Source of the DNA: Globomyces pollinis-pini
Lineage: Eukaryota; Chytridiomycota; Chytridiomycetes; Rhizophydiales; Globomycetaceae
Reading direction: 5' to 3'
DNA: 64,000 nt
Assembly: GCA_025399215.1 (NCBI GenBank)
Contig: MU621144.1
Location: 1-64,000, forward strand
The first letter of the stretch is position 1; each line of letters opens with the position of its first letter. Position numbers and translations under genes: made by a program. Below the pieces are notes generated by a model. That model searched no databases. It worked only from the letters and a program-made list of their open reading frames with translations, and had not been told where the DNA came from. This document shows, piece by piece, positions 26,667 through 40,300 of the stretch.

Positions 26667-27582
26667 ATGGACATCCAGAACACTGATCTTGATATTGAAT
26701 GTGCTTGCTGTTATTTGGAATATCCTCTATCTATGGTACATCAGTTACTTTTGATCTTCTCACATGGTTTCTTGTACTTTGGGACATTTGTTTTGCATAG
26801 AATGCTGTAAAAAATCAATTGAAACCTTAATTGTACATCGTAAGTATTATGCTTTTATATTAGTAAAAATATATATGAAATGTATCACCACCAATGAGTG
26901 CAATGGATATTTTGACACGAAAACCATCCAAACTTGCCTCTCTTTGAAAGGGTACGAGAGATATCAAATGTTAGTGGAAGAGTTGGCACTTAAACAGGTA
27001 CAAGGGATATTCAATTTTTCTACTTTTATTCAATTCTTTACTGTTCTTCATGACTATTTAACTCAAAGGCAAATCTAGAAGGATTGGAAAAGTGTCCATT
27101 TTGTCCATACGCAGTGATAATTGAAAATCCCAAAAAAGATTCTTTGTTCATTTGCCGAAGGCAGGGTTGTTTAAAAGTCAGCTGTAAGCATTGTAAACAG
27201 GCTGATCATACTCCATCACCATGTCCTGGTAATTCATTTGGTATTCTCACATATCCTAGAATTACTTGAACATTCCGTTGCAGAGGCCATGAGTAAGGCG
27301 TTAATAAGAGAATGTCCAAAATGTGGAATTAGATATTATAAAACAGAAGGATGCAATAAGATGGTGTGTGTTTGTGGTCAAAGTAACTGATTTTTCTGAA
27401 ATTGAACGTTAGAGATGTGTTATGTTTGTAGGAAACCAATATCTGATTATTCACATTTCAAAACCACAAATTGTCCAATGCAGGATAATACTGTTGCCAG
27501 AAATCAGTCCGAAATCGCGCATGCCAAGTTGATTCAATCGACTATTCTTGAACAACTTACAAACCGTTTAGCTTTACTTTAA
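26667..27582 (+). CDS. RNF216-like RBR E3 ubiquitin ligase, copy 2 with damaged first intron
   Basis: The order RING1 (ECACCYLEYPL, SCTLGHLFCIEC), IBR (CPFCPYAVIIENPKKDSLFI, CKHCKQADH) and RING2 (RECPKCGIRYYKTEGCNKM, VCVCGQ, MCYVCRKPI) is complete across six exons, ending at TAA 27580-27582. RING2 with MCYVCRKPISDYSHF is diagnostic of the RNF216 (Triad3) group, in which the catalytic Cys lies in the second RING. The intron expected at 26736-26763 ends in AC instead of AG. The first exon may therefore not join correctly, or translation may begin at ATG 26764, losing half of RING1. This may be a recently damaged gene. Confidence 0.75.
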
Positions 27583-27817
27583 TAAAGTGATGTTTTCGAT
27601 AGCGTATCAACTGCACATCGTGGCAAAACCACAGCAAGTTGTCAAATTACATATAACGTGAAGCACTAAACATTCTGTAATTGTTTATTGTTCAACACGT
27701 TCAATTGATTGATAAGATGACTAGTTGTCATTCATTCTTGCATTATTTTGTGTCTGTTGATCGGACCATGTTTGATTTTCAATACTAAATTTATTCATTG
27801 ATTTCGATTCATAACGA

Positions 27818-29563
27818 ATGCATTCATCTACAGAACTTTCGTATAAAAAACAAAGAGATATCACCATCGAATGTCTTTGCTGTTATCTGGAGCATCCACT
27901 ATCAAACGTACTTTAACAATTTATGATAATTCAAACAGATGGTTTCTTGTACTTTGGGTCATTTGTTTTGTATAGAATGCTCTATGCGAGCCATTGAAAC
28001 CTTAATTGTACATTGTATTCAATATTACTTTAATCATCAGTCAAAACGGATATGAAATGTTTTAGTACAACGGATTGTAATGGATATTTTGATGAATTAG
28101 CAATTCAAACTTGTCTTCCAGCTACAAGTTATAAACGATATCAAGTCTTATGCGAGGAAGTTGCCCTGAAAAAGGTATGTTAATCATTGAATTGGAACTT
28201 CTCTTACAAATTCTACCAAATTATAATTTAACTGATATCGTTTAGGCAAATATATCGGGTTTAGAAAGATGTCCATTCTGTCCATATGCAGTTATCAACG
28301 AATTTACCGAAAAAGATTCTTTATTTTACTGTCAGAGACAAGATTGTTTTAAAATCAGTTGTAATAGATGTAAAAAAGTAGATCATCGTCCAAATCCATG
28401 TCAAGGTGAATAAGTATCACTTACATTTCAGATTTATTGGAACATTCGGTTGCAGAAGCAATGAGTAGTGCATTACTTAGAGAATGTCCAAAATGTAAAA
28501 TGCGGTACTATAAAACGGAAGGATGTAACAAGATGACATGCGTTTGTGGACAAAGTAAGTTACTTTTATGTTATTAATATTAGGCATGTGTTATGTTTGT
28601 AGAAGTCCCATTTCAAAGGGTTATAATCATTTTATGGACAAGAAATGCCCATTATGGGATGATAGTGCTTCTAGAAATTTAGAGGATGTAACCAGAGCAA
28701 AAACGATCCGCTTAAATGCAATTGGAAAAATGATACCAAATGATCTCCCAGCAACATTGATCGATAACCCTAATGGTAGTCTTGTAAACGATCCGCAAAA
28801 TGGAAAAAGAATGGATCCACTGAGGAATGCAGTTGAACCACTGTCGCAGCCGACGCAAGATATCAGACCTAATATCAATCTACTTCACCATATTAGGCGA
28901 CGGAAAGCAGTTATCATAAAGGCATCGGCATTACAGCGCGAGACAAATCCTCCGCACCACAATCGACAGATTCTACCAGTAAGACCTAAGCAAGCTGTCG
29001 GACAATTGAACCCACCTAACGACATCATCGAACAAGTATTACCACAGAAACCGGCGAAAGTAAAGAGAATAATGGACCCACAGGAAACTACAAACCTAGT
29101 CGCTAAAATCAATCGTATTAGACGACGGAGAGGAGATATCATAAAAGAATTAGATTTACAACCCGAAAGAAATCCACCGCACTACATTCGACAGATTCTA
29201 CCAGTAAAACCTGAGCAAGCTGCTGGGCAATTGAACCCACCTAACCTCATCGTGGAGCCAGAAATATCACATAGACCAGTGAATATAAAGAGAATAATAT
29301 ACCCACGGGATTTACCGGGTAAACCTACGGAAGATGCAGGACAAATGGTCGCTTCTATTAATGCTGCTGGGCCGATGTTACCACGGAAGCACAGAAAGAC
29401 TACCAGAACCAAACCTAAAATATCCAGAGAAGTAGTGGATTTATCTGAGGACATTGTCGTGCGACCCCGACCCCCATCAATTGAAATCATCGATATATCT
29501 GACGACGGTATTGGATCAGTTTCACCATTCACCATCTCAAAAAAGAAAAGGCCCAATATTTAA
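27818..29563 (+). CDS. RNF216-like RBR E3 ubiquitin ligase, copy 3, with repetitive C-terminal extension
   Basis: ATG 27818 and about five short introns yield an intact RING1-IBR-RING2 module: IECLCCYLEHPL; SCTLGHLFCIECS; CPFCPYAVINE; LRECPKCKMRYYKTEGC; then CVCGQ and MCYVCRSPISKGYNHF. The last exon, from about 28583, adds roughly 300 residues not seen in copy 2. These contain two related blocks of about 80 residues, each with NPPH.. RQILPV.P.QA.GQLNPPN. The tail ends in acidic IDISDD/VDLSEDIV stretches of the kind that can act as SUMO-interacting motifs (inference). RBR ligases pass ubiquitin through a Cys in RING2. The end of this gene is duplicated downstream (29417-29938). Confidence 0.88.
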
Positions 29564-29938
29564 AAATTGCATTGCCATTTATTTAATACAAAGACATCAT
29601 ACCCTCAATTGCATGTGTGACTGTTTAATGAATGTACATATCTATATACCTATGAAAATCTTTAGATTATGCTAGGGAAAATATCCAGAGAAGTAGTGGA
29701 TTTATCTGAGGACATTGTCGTGAGACCCCGACCCCCATCAATTGAAATCATCGATATATCTGACGACGGTATTGGATCAGTTTCACCATTCACCATCTCA
29801 AAAAAGAAAAGGCCCAATATTTAAAAATTGCATTGACATTTATTTAATACAAAGACATCATACCCTCAATTGCATGTGTGACTGTTTAATGAATGTACAT
29901 ATCTATATAACTATGAAAATCTTTAGATTATGCTAGGG
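29417..29938. repeat. tandem duplication, two copies of 261 bp
   Basis: Positions 29417-29677 and 29678-29938 are near-identical direct copies, with about three or four differences by eye. Each includes the last 48 or so codons of the RBR gene and its 3' flank. Only the first copy is attached to the gene. The high identity points to a recent duplication. Confidence 0.97.
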
Positions 29939-29966
29939 AAAGTACAAAATGATTAGTATTATTTCA

Positions 29967-31148
<1,182 letters not shown>

Positions 31149-31277
31149 TCAAAATGAGAAAAAAATGGATTCAAAACAAGGTGAATATTTACTTTCCAAC
31201 CAAGTACATGTGTAACTACTACCAACAAGTACATACTTGCATAGTCACTTTGATATAGTGATTCTTTGGTATAATTT

Positions 31278-32192
31278 ATGCGAATTGAAAAACAAATTTT
31301 TACTCCCATGATTGACAATTTACCAGTTGAAATTCAATTACAAATTTCTTGTTACTTGAATTACCATGATTATCACCATCTTCGTTTGGCTTCAAATTTA
31401 ATGTCAATTCCTAAAATACCTTCCTTAATTTGGGATTCTTACTTGTCTTCTACTAACTCTTTATTAAATATTGGTATCACTAACATCAATGATTTATTAT
31501 CACTGAAATGGGATTCCATTCAAAATGATCATTTAGAAACTTTATACAATCATCATCAAACTAACCTTTTATGTAAATATATCACTAAAAATTTAAATTC
31601 AATTTCAATGGATATTCAATACGAATTGTTTTTTAGATCTTGTATTGATGGAAATTCAATACTTTTATCAACTCTTTTATTGAATACAAATTTAGATCCA
31701 TCAGCTAGTGATAATTTTGCAATTCGACGAAAATCAAATATCAAATATTCATCTGCAATTCAAGAGTACTTATCCGTAGATCCATTAGCTGATGATATCA
31801 ATGATGGAATTTGTTTTGCAGCAACATCTGGACATAGTCATTGTTTATCCATACTACTTCAAAATGATCGATTGAAAATGAAGAATGTAAATGATGGATA
31901 TTGGTGTGCTGCTGCATATGGACATTTGGATTGTTTACAAATTCTACTAGATGATAAAAGAACAAATCCATGTGGTGATCATCATTTCAATTCGGCAGTA
32001 AGAAAGGCGGCTGAAAATGGACATGCTGATTGTTTGGCTTTACTCTTATCGGATCCTCGAGTCGATCCGGCCATACACGATAATTACCCTCTCCTTTTGG
32101 CATTGAAAAATAGACATTTGGATTGTATTCGATTGTTGGAAAATGATAGTCGAGTGATAGAAGCATTTGATACTGATACTGGTTTCTTTTGA
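31278..32192 (+). CDS. F-box/ankyrin-repeat protein 2
   Basis: A single exon of 304 residues. The F-box-like motif NLPVEIQLQISCYLNYHDYH comes first, then a linker, then about five ankyrin repeats with the family consensus GH.DCL.LLL.D.R..P. The linker and the sentence-like phrase YELFFRSCIDG correspond to QELFFRSAMDG in the gene at 3864-5105, proving close relationship. It has fewer repeats than its relatives, so repeat number varies by whole units. ATG 31278 is the first in frame; a second ATG at 31308 would begin nearer the F-box. Likely a substrate receptor of an SCF ligase. Confidence 0.85.
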   Translation: MRIEKQIFTPMIDNLPVEIQLQISCYLNYHDYHHLRLASNLMSIPKIPSLIWDSYLSSTNSLLNIGITNINDLLSLKWDSIQNDHLETLYNHHQTNLLCKYITKNLNSISMDIQYELFFRSCIDGNSILLSTLLLNTNLDPSASDNFAIRRKSNIKYSSAIQEYLSVDPLADDINDGICFAATSGHSHCLSILLQNDRLKMKNVNDGYWCAAAYGHLDCLQILLDDKRTNPCGDHHFNSAVRKAAENGHADCLALLLSDPRVDPAIHDNYPLLLALKNRHLDCIRLLENDSRVIEAFDTDTGFF

Positions 32193-32461
32193 TTTTTAGA
32201 TCCACTTCAACGATAAACAATTTCAATCACCTTCAGAGTTTACTTCTTAATCTTGTTTTAATAAACGTTTCTTTAAATATTAATTATGCTTGAATTTGCA
32301 AGTATTTATTACTCAATAACTTGATGGTAGTCAATAAAGATCAAGTACATTCAACAGCTTGTTCATTTAAACAACACATCATTGGCTAATATACCGCTTT
32401 CATTCAATCTAATTTTTGTGTGACTTTGTTCATCGTTTAACTATTTTTCCTTTCCTTTGGA

Positions 32462-34032
32462 ATGTTTGGAGCGGTGGACGAAGGAAGTGCGAAAGTGAGT
32501 TCAGTAGTGTATTATCTATCGGTTTTGGCTGTATTTGGAGCTACAGTTGTTTCCATTTATACCATATTCCTCCATTTGAAAAATTATAGAAGACCGGATC
32601 TTCAACGACTGACAATTCGGATTCTTATCATGTATTATACAAATATTGGTTGTTGATGGTATAGGATTCCTATCTATGGAATTGCTTCCTTGATCAGTTT
32701 ATCCTCTCGTTATTTGTCTTTCTTTATTGACACCATCAGGGATATTTACGAAGTATACCATTATATACAGTTTGATTTTCATTTAGGCCTTTGTTATCTA
32801 TTCCTTCTTTATCCTACTGATAAATTATTTGAATGGTGAACGAGCATTGTTGGACTTGATTCAAAATCGACTAAGAATTCATCATTTGTTTCCATTCAAC
32901 TATTGTTTTCGACCAATATTGGTATGGTTTATTGATTTGATGTTGTAGGTTGGTGATCCTGATAATTTTCTGCTTATCAAGCAAGGTGTCTTACAGTTTG
33001 TTATTCTAAAGCCAATTATTGGTGTTTTCATTATGGGGTTGAAGATATTTGATTTATATGATGAAGGGTATATTGCTTGGGATTCTTCTTACTTGTGGTT
33101 ATCTTTGATATACAATGCAAGTGTGTGTACTGCCATGTATTGTTTGGTACTCTTTTATTATCAATGTTCACACGATTTAAAACCATATCGGTATTTGATC
33201 TTTATTGACTAAAATCATAGTCCAATGCCAAAGTTCATTTGTGTTAAATCCCTCATTTTTTTGACTTTTTGGTAATAGAAAGATCAAGCTAATTATTTTA
33301 GGCAAGGATTATTAGTATCGTTTCTAGTTTGGGCTGGTGTTATCAGAGAGAGTAAGTATTTTTGTAAATCTCAATCTTTTTTTAGAAGGGACTGAATATT
33401 CCACACACAACATATCACAGGCATATCAAGATGCCCTTTTGTGCCTCGAAATGCCATTTTTTGCTTGGTTGCATTGGTATGCATTTCCTTGGACAGACTA
33501 CGATACTTCTCGATTGTCCTCTCGACTTCAAGTATATTATGCATTTAGAGATTGTATGGGAATGCATGATATTGTAGTTGATACTCGCGAAACCTTTTCA
33601 AATGTTCTTCCAAAGTTTAATTCCTCTAATAATTATGGTGTTTATCTGGATGACGATGAAGTATTACCATTCAATAGACCGCAAAGTAGTCGATATTTGA
33701 ATTCCACTATACCATTGGAGTTTGAACTAGATTCCACTGAAGAAATAGATTATGAAAATGCACGAGGATTAACTTTTGGAGATGGTCATTATCCCGTTAT
33801 ACATGAACATCATCAACATCCACCAGAAGTTCAAGATCGTATCCGTAAGAATGCAACAGAGTTTTATGAAAGAGTTCGGGCTAGTCAAGAATTACAACCA
33901 AGTGCATCATCGTCACTTCGAACATCAGCATCCGATTTATGGAACTTGGATGATACGAGTGACCAAGTACCATTAACTATTACACCTCACCAATCACCAT
34001 CTAAAACTGGGAAAGGGAAAGGGCGAGTCTAA
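32462..34032 (+). CDS. TMEM184/organic solute transporter alpha family membrane protein
   Basis: Seven or so hydrophobic segments occur in separate exons. The first is YYLSVLAVFGATVVSIYTIF, followed by the HLKNYRRPDLQR loop. RIPIYGIASLISL and the ending RNRLRIHHLFPFNYCF lead to LIKQGVLQFVILKPI, and later CLVLFYYQ and MPFFAWLHWYAFPW. This order is that of the TMEM184/Ost-alpha (DUF300) family. The C-terminal cytoplasmic tail of about 170 residues is acidic then basic and probably disordered. Members are implicated in organic solute transport and vacuolar membrane integrity. Five or six short introns are present; the exact joints between the third and fourth membrane segments were not fixed by eye. 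Confidence 0.85.
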
Positions 34033-34317
34033 TATAAAGTGTTTTGTAAAGATGACTGTTTATAACAAACTAAACTGAGCATCGTGAGTCTTTTACCCTA
34101 AGTCCCATGTATGGATGAGGTTCATTTCTATTACACAAGTGTATGTATGAGGTTCGTATATGGATAATGTATTGTGTGTTGTGAAGCGAGTTTAATTTTT
34201 TATTGAATTTTTATGCTCAAAGAGAATTTAAACTTTAACTTTAATGACGAGATTTAAAGGAAAAAGGTAACGAGAATCACTAATTAAGAATCAGTTTAAC
34301 TACAAAAAATAAACAAA

Positions 34318-37300
34318 ATATACTAAAATGGATTAAAGAAAATCATTCAGATTTAAATGATATCATACATGAAGCAATTCATATCCAATTATCTTCTTTA
34401 TCAAAAAATAAAGCTTCACTACAATTCGTATTTCAAGTTGCAAAAGAATTGATTGAATATCATCATTGGGTTATATTCGATCATTATCTGGAATTCATTC
34501 AAAATTGTATTAAAAAACAAAAAGAATTCATTGGTCCAATGATGGTGGAATTCCTTTACGTTTTATCAAATAACTCTATAGATCAGGTTGAATTAAAAAG
34601 TTGTTTTGGAACATTATTACAAACAGTTGCTGAATTAATTTCAAAATGTCAATCAAATAAGAATTTAATTTATCATGAAATTAAATTACTTCAATGGTTT
34701 GTTAAGATACTACCAGAATTACAAGGTAAATTATATTCATCATAATTTGATGATAGATATGGATTCTCAACTTCAAGTTGTTGCTGTACTATTTCGATTG
34801 ACTCCTATTAACCAAACTGCTAAACAAGAATTTTTTAGTAAAATTGGACTTGACCCCACATTTGATACCATTGGGTAATTGGAATTCCATATTTTAACTT
34901 TTTTTAAAAGTTCTACTTATTTTCAAAGAGTTAATTTTAGTCGGATTTATTTTTTAGGATGCACGATTATGGTTAACTAAAGCAAATCAATCCAAATCTC
35001 AGAGTGAATCATTTATAGATAGTACACAAGTTGTTGGTGGTGGTCCAAGAATTCCATTGTCGTTATCAGTAAACAGTCTTCAATTAGTATTTAAAGATGG
35101 TCAAACTATAGTATTTCATATGATATTTTTTATTTTCTATTAGGATTGTCAAATGATAGATCCACAAGCTTGTATTTTTATAGATTGTAATTTGTTATCA
35201 ATTGTGATTCCTGACTATAATTTGAATTTGAATTCAACGATATCTGTATATTTGTAATGATTAAACTTAGAATATATTTCCAATTAACTTGCCATATGGA
35301 CATATCGAATGTTGGGGTCATCGTCATGATGACAATACAATTCTTGTCACTTTACAATTACAATCTCAAAATTCACAATTATCAATGATAAAATTTCATC
35401 TGGAATCATCACCGTTTGGTATAAACCTCTATCACTCACAAATAGCCATATTGAAACGAATACTGGAGTATAATGAAGTGGTATGTGATTTGAATTATTG
35501 ATTAGTAGATGCATATAGAAGAAAAAGTCTCCAGTGTTTCATTACAATTGGCTATCGAACCATCTGAAGCAACGCAAGATGTGAATGAAGTTTCTTATCG
35601 ATTTCGAAATGAAGATTGGAATCAATTTTTAGATTTAGATGCAATTACTCCTATTCAATTGAACGGATCACAATCTCATATTAACCTACCATATCAATTT
35701 TCAGATTCACTTCAAATCAGTCAAAGTAGTTTTGTTAGACATGCTTCAGACAATTCTTTACCTCCAGCAGGCCAACAGAAGCCAATGAAAGTCTCACCAA
35801 TCATTGGGAAATCAACTACACAACCCGAAAAGAACTCCAAACAACTTGCTTCTGGCGTAGTAACACATGCAGAAGTGAATGGAAAGATATTTCAATCGGA
35901 TGTTGGTGTATCGGGTATAGGTGAATCTGAACGGCATATTATCTCCCCTCCTGTTGATATTGTTTTAGACAGCCAATCTTCATTGCAATCCAGTGAATAT
36001 AAAGTAATCGCCTTTGAATTTGATTTTAGGATACGTCTTTTATAAATAAAGAAGACTCTGATAAGGAAAACAAAGATCCAGCTATACCGATTCATCCAAG
36101 AAAGACTTTCAAACATGAAGATCTTCAAAGTCCACCACATTCACCCATAGTTAGCCACCACCAACCAGCAAATAATAACCAGACAAACAAAAAGGGAAAG
36201 GGTAAGTCTAGGAAGAGTGATGTTGTTGAGCCGATGGAATCAAAGAGACGAAGGATATCTAAAGTATTATTTCACCATGACATTGGTTCAGAATCATTGT
36301 TTTCGACATCATCTGAAGACTTTTCTGAACCAATCAGAAGCAAGCGAAGATTGAATGTGGGCAAACAAATAAAATCAGTCAAAATCAGTTCTCGCAATCA
36401 AAATCAGAGCCGCAGTAAAGCGATGATAGAGAATGATACATCCGATAAAAAGATTCAGGTGGAATCCACAGCAAGCAGTACAAACATGAAGGTATCATTG
36501 GAACGCTTGCCTAAAGTATTATCAAAATCAAAAGATCAATTACAAAAGAAACCTACAGAACGACATGGTTTGCCAATGAAAGCCGTATTCCCTTCCTACA
36601 ATACAAACATCTCTGCAACAAAAAAACTTGATGGGACTCCAGAACCAAAACAACCTCAAATTGACACTATTCGATTAAGACCACTGTCAGAGATTGTAAA
36701 GCAAAGGTCCAATAGCTTTAAGGATCTTTTACAATTTTCCAACAAGAGTAGCCTTCTGAAAACATTACGACTTGACAGCAATAGCGAAAAGAATGCTTTG
36801 AAAAACCCGATCAGACCACATAAGCAAATCAAGGAAGGGATTTCCAAGAATGACGGTCTTCCAGGTAATGCGTGTACATCTCATATTTTTAGACGAATCA
36901 ATCCCAATTTCCACACCTACAAGAGTAAGGACTCATCAAGTGATACTCCCAAAACCTCACCGAAACACGCCATTAAGTTCAACCAAGGTAAATCTTCAGA
37001 GCCCCCATAAAGTTGAACATTCAAAACTAAGACGACATTGGACCAAACAAGTAAATCTTGACAAAATCACAAAAGAATTTGATATAGTAAGTAATATACA
37101 GAATTATTCACTCCTAGATGTACAAGTCATTCGTCAATCGAACTCTGAACTCAATAGATGAAGAGATTTCAAAAGTGGAAAGGGAAGGCGAAGTCATACA
37201 ACACGCGAAACATGCCGTTCAAATGTATATTGATAGGACTTCGCAATTCCAGTTAGCTTTAAAAGAGGTAGAATTGGGGATGTAGTGATGGGTTGAGTTG

Positions 37301-37353
37301 AAATTTTCTTGAATATATTTTTTGCATATCAGACTTTAAAACAAAATAATTAG
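34318..37353 (+). CDS. probable SYCP2/Red1-like meiotic chromosome axis protein
   Basis: Domain order matches SYCP2, Red1 and ASY3. An N-terminal helical ARM-like part contains LLQTVAELISKCQ, and after intron 34726-34756 the phrase DSQLQVVAVLFRLTP, like the DLQVGIVEALCRMT signature of SYCP2. A beta-rich PH-like part follows (GPRIPLSLSVNSLQLVFKDG; ACIFIDCNLLSIVIPD; ECWGHRHDDNTILVTLQLQS). A long basic Ser/Lys-rich disordered region follows (about 35510-37080). It ends in a coiled coil (NSIDEEISKVEREGEV, then HAVQMYIDRTSQFQLALKE) at TAG 37351-37353. Such coiled coils tetramerise axis cores. The first exon and start ATG were not located; the frame is open from about 34318. The assignment is by remembered family pattern, not alignment. 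Confidence 0.6.
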
Positions 37354-37359
37354 GACAAC

Positions 37360-40300
37360 ATGAGCATCGAAGCGCAAGTTGAGCAGGTGAGCGAGTAATG
37401 CTGACTTCAGGCGTTGAATAATATGTATTCAAACAGGACCGATGTTGATAAAAAGCAATATGAGAAATTCTTGATGGATTATCAGTCAAGTCCACAAACT
37501 TGGAGGCATTCACTAGGACTTTTGTCATCTAAAGTAGGATTCCATCTCTGACTTTAGTCTCACAATGCTCAATTTTTTGGAGCTCAATCTTTGTATACAA
37601 ATTTACATCGCGATTCAAAAATCATGGATCCTGTTGCTCTCAATATGATAGGTCAAGGTCTTATTAATTACCTGCATACAGATGGAAAGAACGCACCAGC
37701 ATTTGTCACCATCAAAATATGTTTAGCGCTTAGTGTATTTACAATTAAATCATTGAACACATTACCAAATGCTATTCAACTCTTCTGTTCTTCAACACAA
37801 GACTTGATTAATCAATCAGATCCTCAATTAAGAGAATACTATATTGAACTCATTACTCAATACTTGGCCTTTATTCCTGAAGAAGCTTCAAAAGTGAACA
37901 GTTCTACTGAAGGGTATTGAGATTTACCAAGTATTAAATCATGTACTAGAAATTTTGTCAAAATGAAAGTTGCGGAATTTTCACCATTTACATTCTCTTT
38001 GGTACTTCCCCTATTTAATGACCCAAGCGGAAAAGTTCAGATCTCAGCTTTGAATTGCGTTGCTAGTTGGTAAACAATAATTTAACTGATCATTTAAAGG
38101 GCAACTTATAGTACAATTCAAATGGAGTAACTTTACACAGTTGTTTAATCATTAGTACGTTGTTTCCTCTGTTAGATTTAGTTCTTCAAAAGCTACCACA
38201 AGTAGATCTCCTTGAAACTACTTCAGATGTGTTAATTACACTATTGGGGGACAATAGACTGTCTGGTTTGGAGAAAAATGTTCCTACTAAAATGTTTCCC
38301 GTCATTACCAGTGAATTTTTTCAAGAGAAGTTAACAGAGGCAATCAATGGTTCGAAATTCTTGTTTTTTATATATTAGAGGAAGATGAATATTTTTTGCT
38401 AGCTTTTGCGAAACTATTTTGTAAATTCGGGGAATTATACGTTGATTTTTTACTTCAAAATGGTCAATCTGTTGCTGTTTTTTATGATATGATGTTAAAA
38501 CTAACATCTTATAATGGGTCATATCCATCAAATCCAGATATAGCAGTCAGTGAACTGACCTTTTTCTTCTGGTTTAGTTTTGAAGATGCATTAGATAGTA
38601 GTAGTGATCCAAGATCAAAACATAATCAAACCAAGTATACCCTTACGGAAGGCGAAGGACATCAGATTTTGGCACGACTGTTGGAAGTCTTATTCAATCG
38701 AATTAAATATCCTTCAGATGAAGAAGTTGCTGGTTGGAGTGGAGGTATTAACGATTGAATCTTATTGTGTATAGAAACTAGAGATAAGATTAGAACCCAT
38801 AGGGTCGAGTGTGGGGATACAACACTATATTGTTATTATAACCTACAAGACAAAGCATTAAATTTAATCATGAATGTATTCCAAACTGAATTGGATCAAC
38901 TTCAAAGAAATAGCCAGCTAGGTGTCCAGGTATTGAATCATTTCGCTGAGTCGGTAGTCTTTAGAGGCCGCCATACTCTGCATGAAATCATTTTCAGAGT
39001 CGATATCCAGTGAAGAGGCAGTTTATACACCAATCTTATTCTCGCAAGAAAATGTTGCAATCATTCAAAATCTTATTAATACCAAGAGAAACGGTTATGC
39101 GCAGCTTGAAAAGTCATTTTCTTTATGTATGGGTAATGGATTCTATTTTCTGATTGGTAAGGAAATTTTTCGGAATGGTTCTGTTCTCAACCGTCTTGTC
39201 TACCCACCTGTTTCAATTTTTTATTATCCGAATTAGCAGATTCTGTTCATCCTATGATTGCTGCCAATTCATTGGTAGAAATTTGTGCAGTATGTCAAGT
39301 ACATCTTGCTAAATACCCTGATGATATTATGAATTTATGTATGACTGCACTCCCAACTGTACAACCACCCATACAAGGACGACTTATTCAAGCATTATCA
39401 TATGTTATTCAAGCTCTGCCACCCAATGAAGCAACCCCTCGTTTAAGCTTCATATTAAATGGTATTGTAATTTATAATTCATTTTTTGCTAGGAATTATG
39501 GATCAGATTAGTACTACAATGCAATCTTATGAGGTAATGAAGGGTGAGCTCAAGTGTTAGCGAGAAGGATTAACTGATGCAGTTTATGCGGCTTTGATGA
39601 TCAATTTAAATTTCTTGAAATCATTTTGTAGAGGCACAGGAGGCCATCCAATTGATCTAGAAGATTCTGTTCCAAAGAAACCGTTATCAGAAACAGACAA
39701 AGCCTTAGGAAGTCGATTTCACTCTCTTTTATCAGTAATCTTGCAGTTTTGGTTAAATGATAATGTGGTTTTAATGGTAAAAGATCTTGCTCATTGTGGT
39801 TTAGGAAGTTTGTATTATTTTAAGAGATTGTCATAGATCTGGAATATCTTTTATCGAAGCCCAATTTGGAAATTTTATGCAATTATTAGCTGATACATTT
39901 TCCAAAACTCAACAAGCATGTCTGCTTACAACTGCTGCAACTCTAATACCGACTGCTGATCAAAAAATCACACAAGAAGATATCGAAGTGTTTTCACGAT
40001 CATGTACATCAATATGTGTATCTTTTGCGACTAACTGTACCACAATTACTTATATGGAAAATAACCCTGATGTTGTAGCAGAGTTTTACCAGTATTTAGC
40101 ATGGTTATTGAAGCGACAAGCTGGGATTGTTTTGCAACTACAGAATAGTATCATTGAGATAATCTTTGGACAAACTCTTATACAGGGTCTTATGTTGCAA
40201 GAAAATTTGGCACTGCAATCTATTCTGAAGTTTTTGGTATATTAAAATTCTAACTCTCTAGCGAGATTTTGTTAATCTGAACTTTGAAACATCACCTTCG

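Noticed and set aside
28627..29556. Open frames antisense to the RBR copy 3 tail
   Set aside because: They follow from the repetitive coding sequence on the plus strand; no start context or family match.
29742..29936. Small frame in the second 261-bp tandem copy
   Set aside because: It is an orphan copy of a gene 3' end read in the wrong frame, identical to the one in the first copy.
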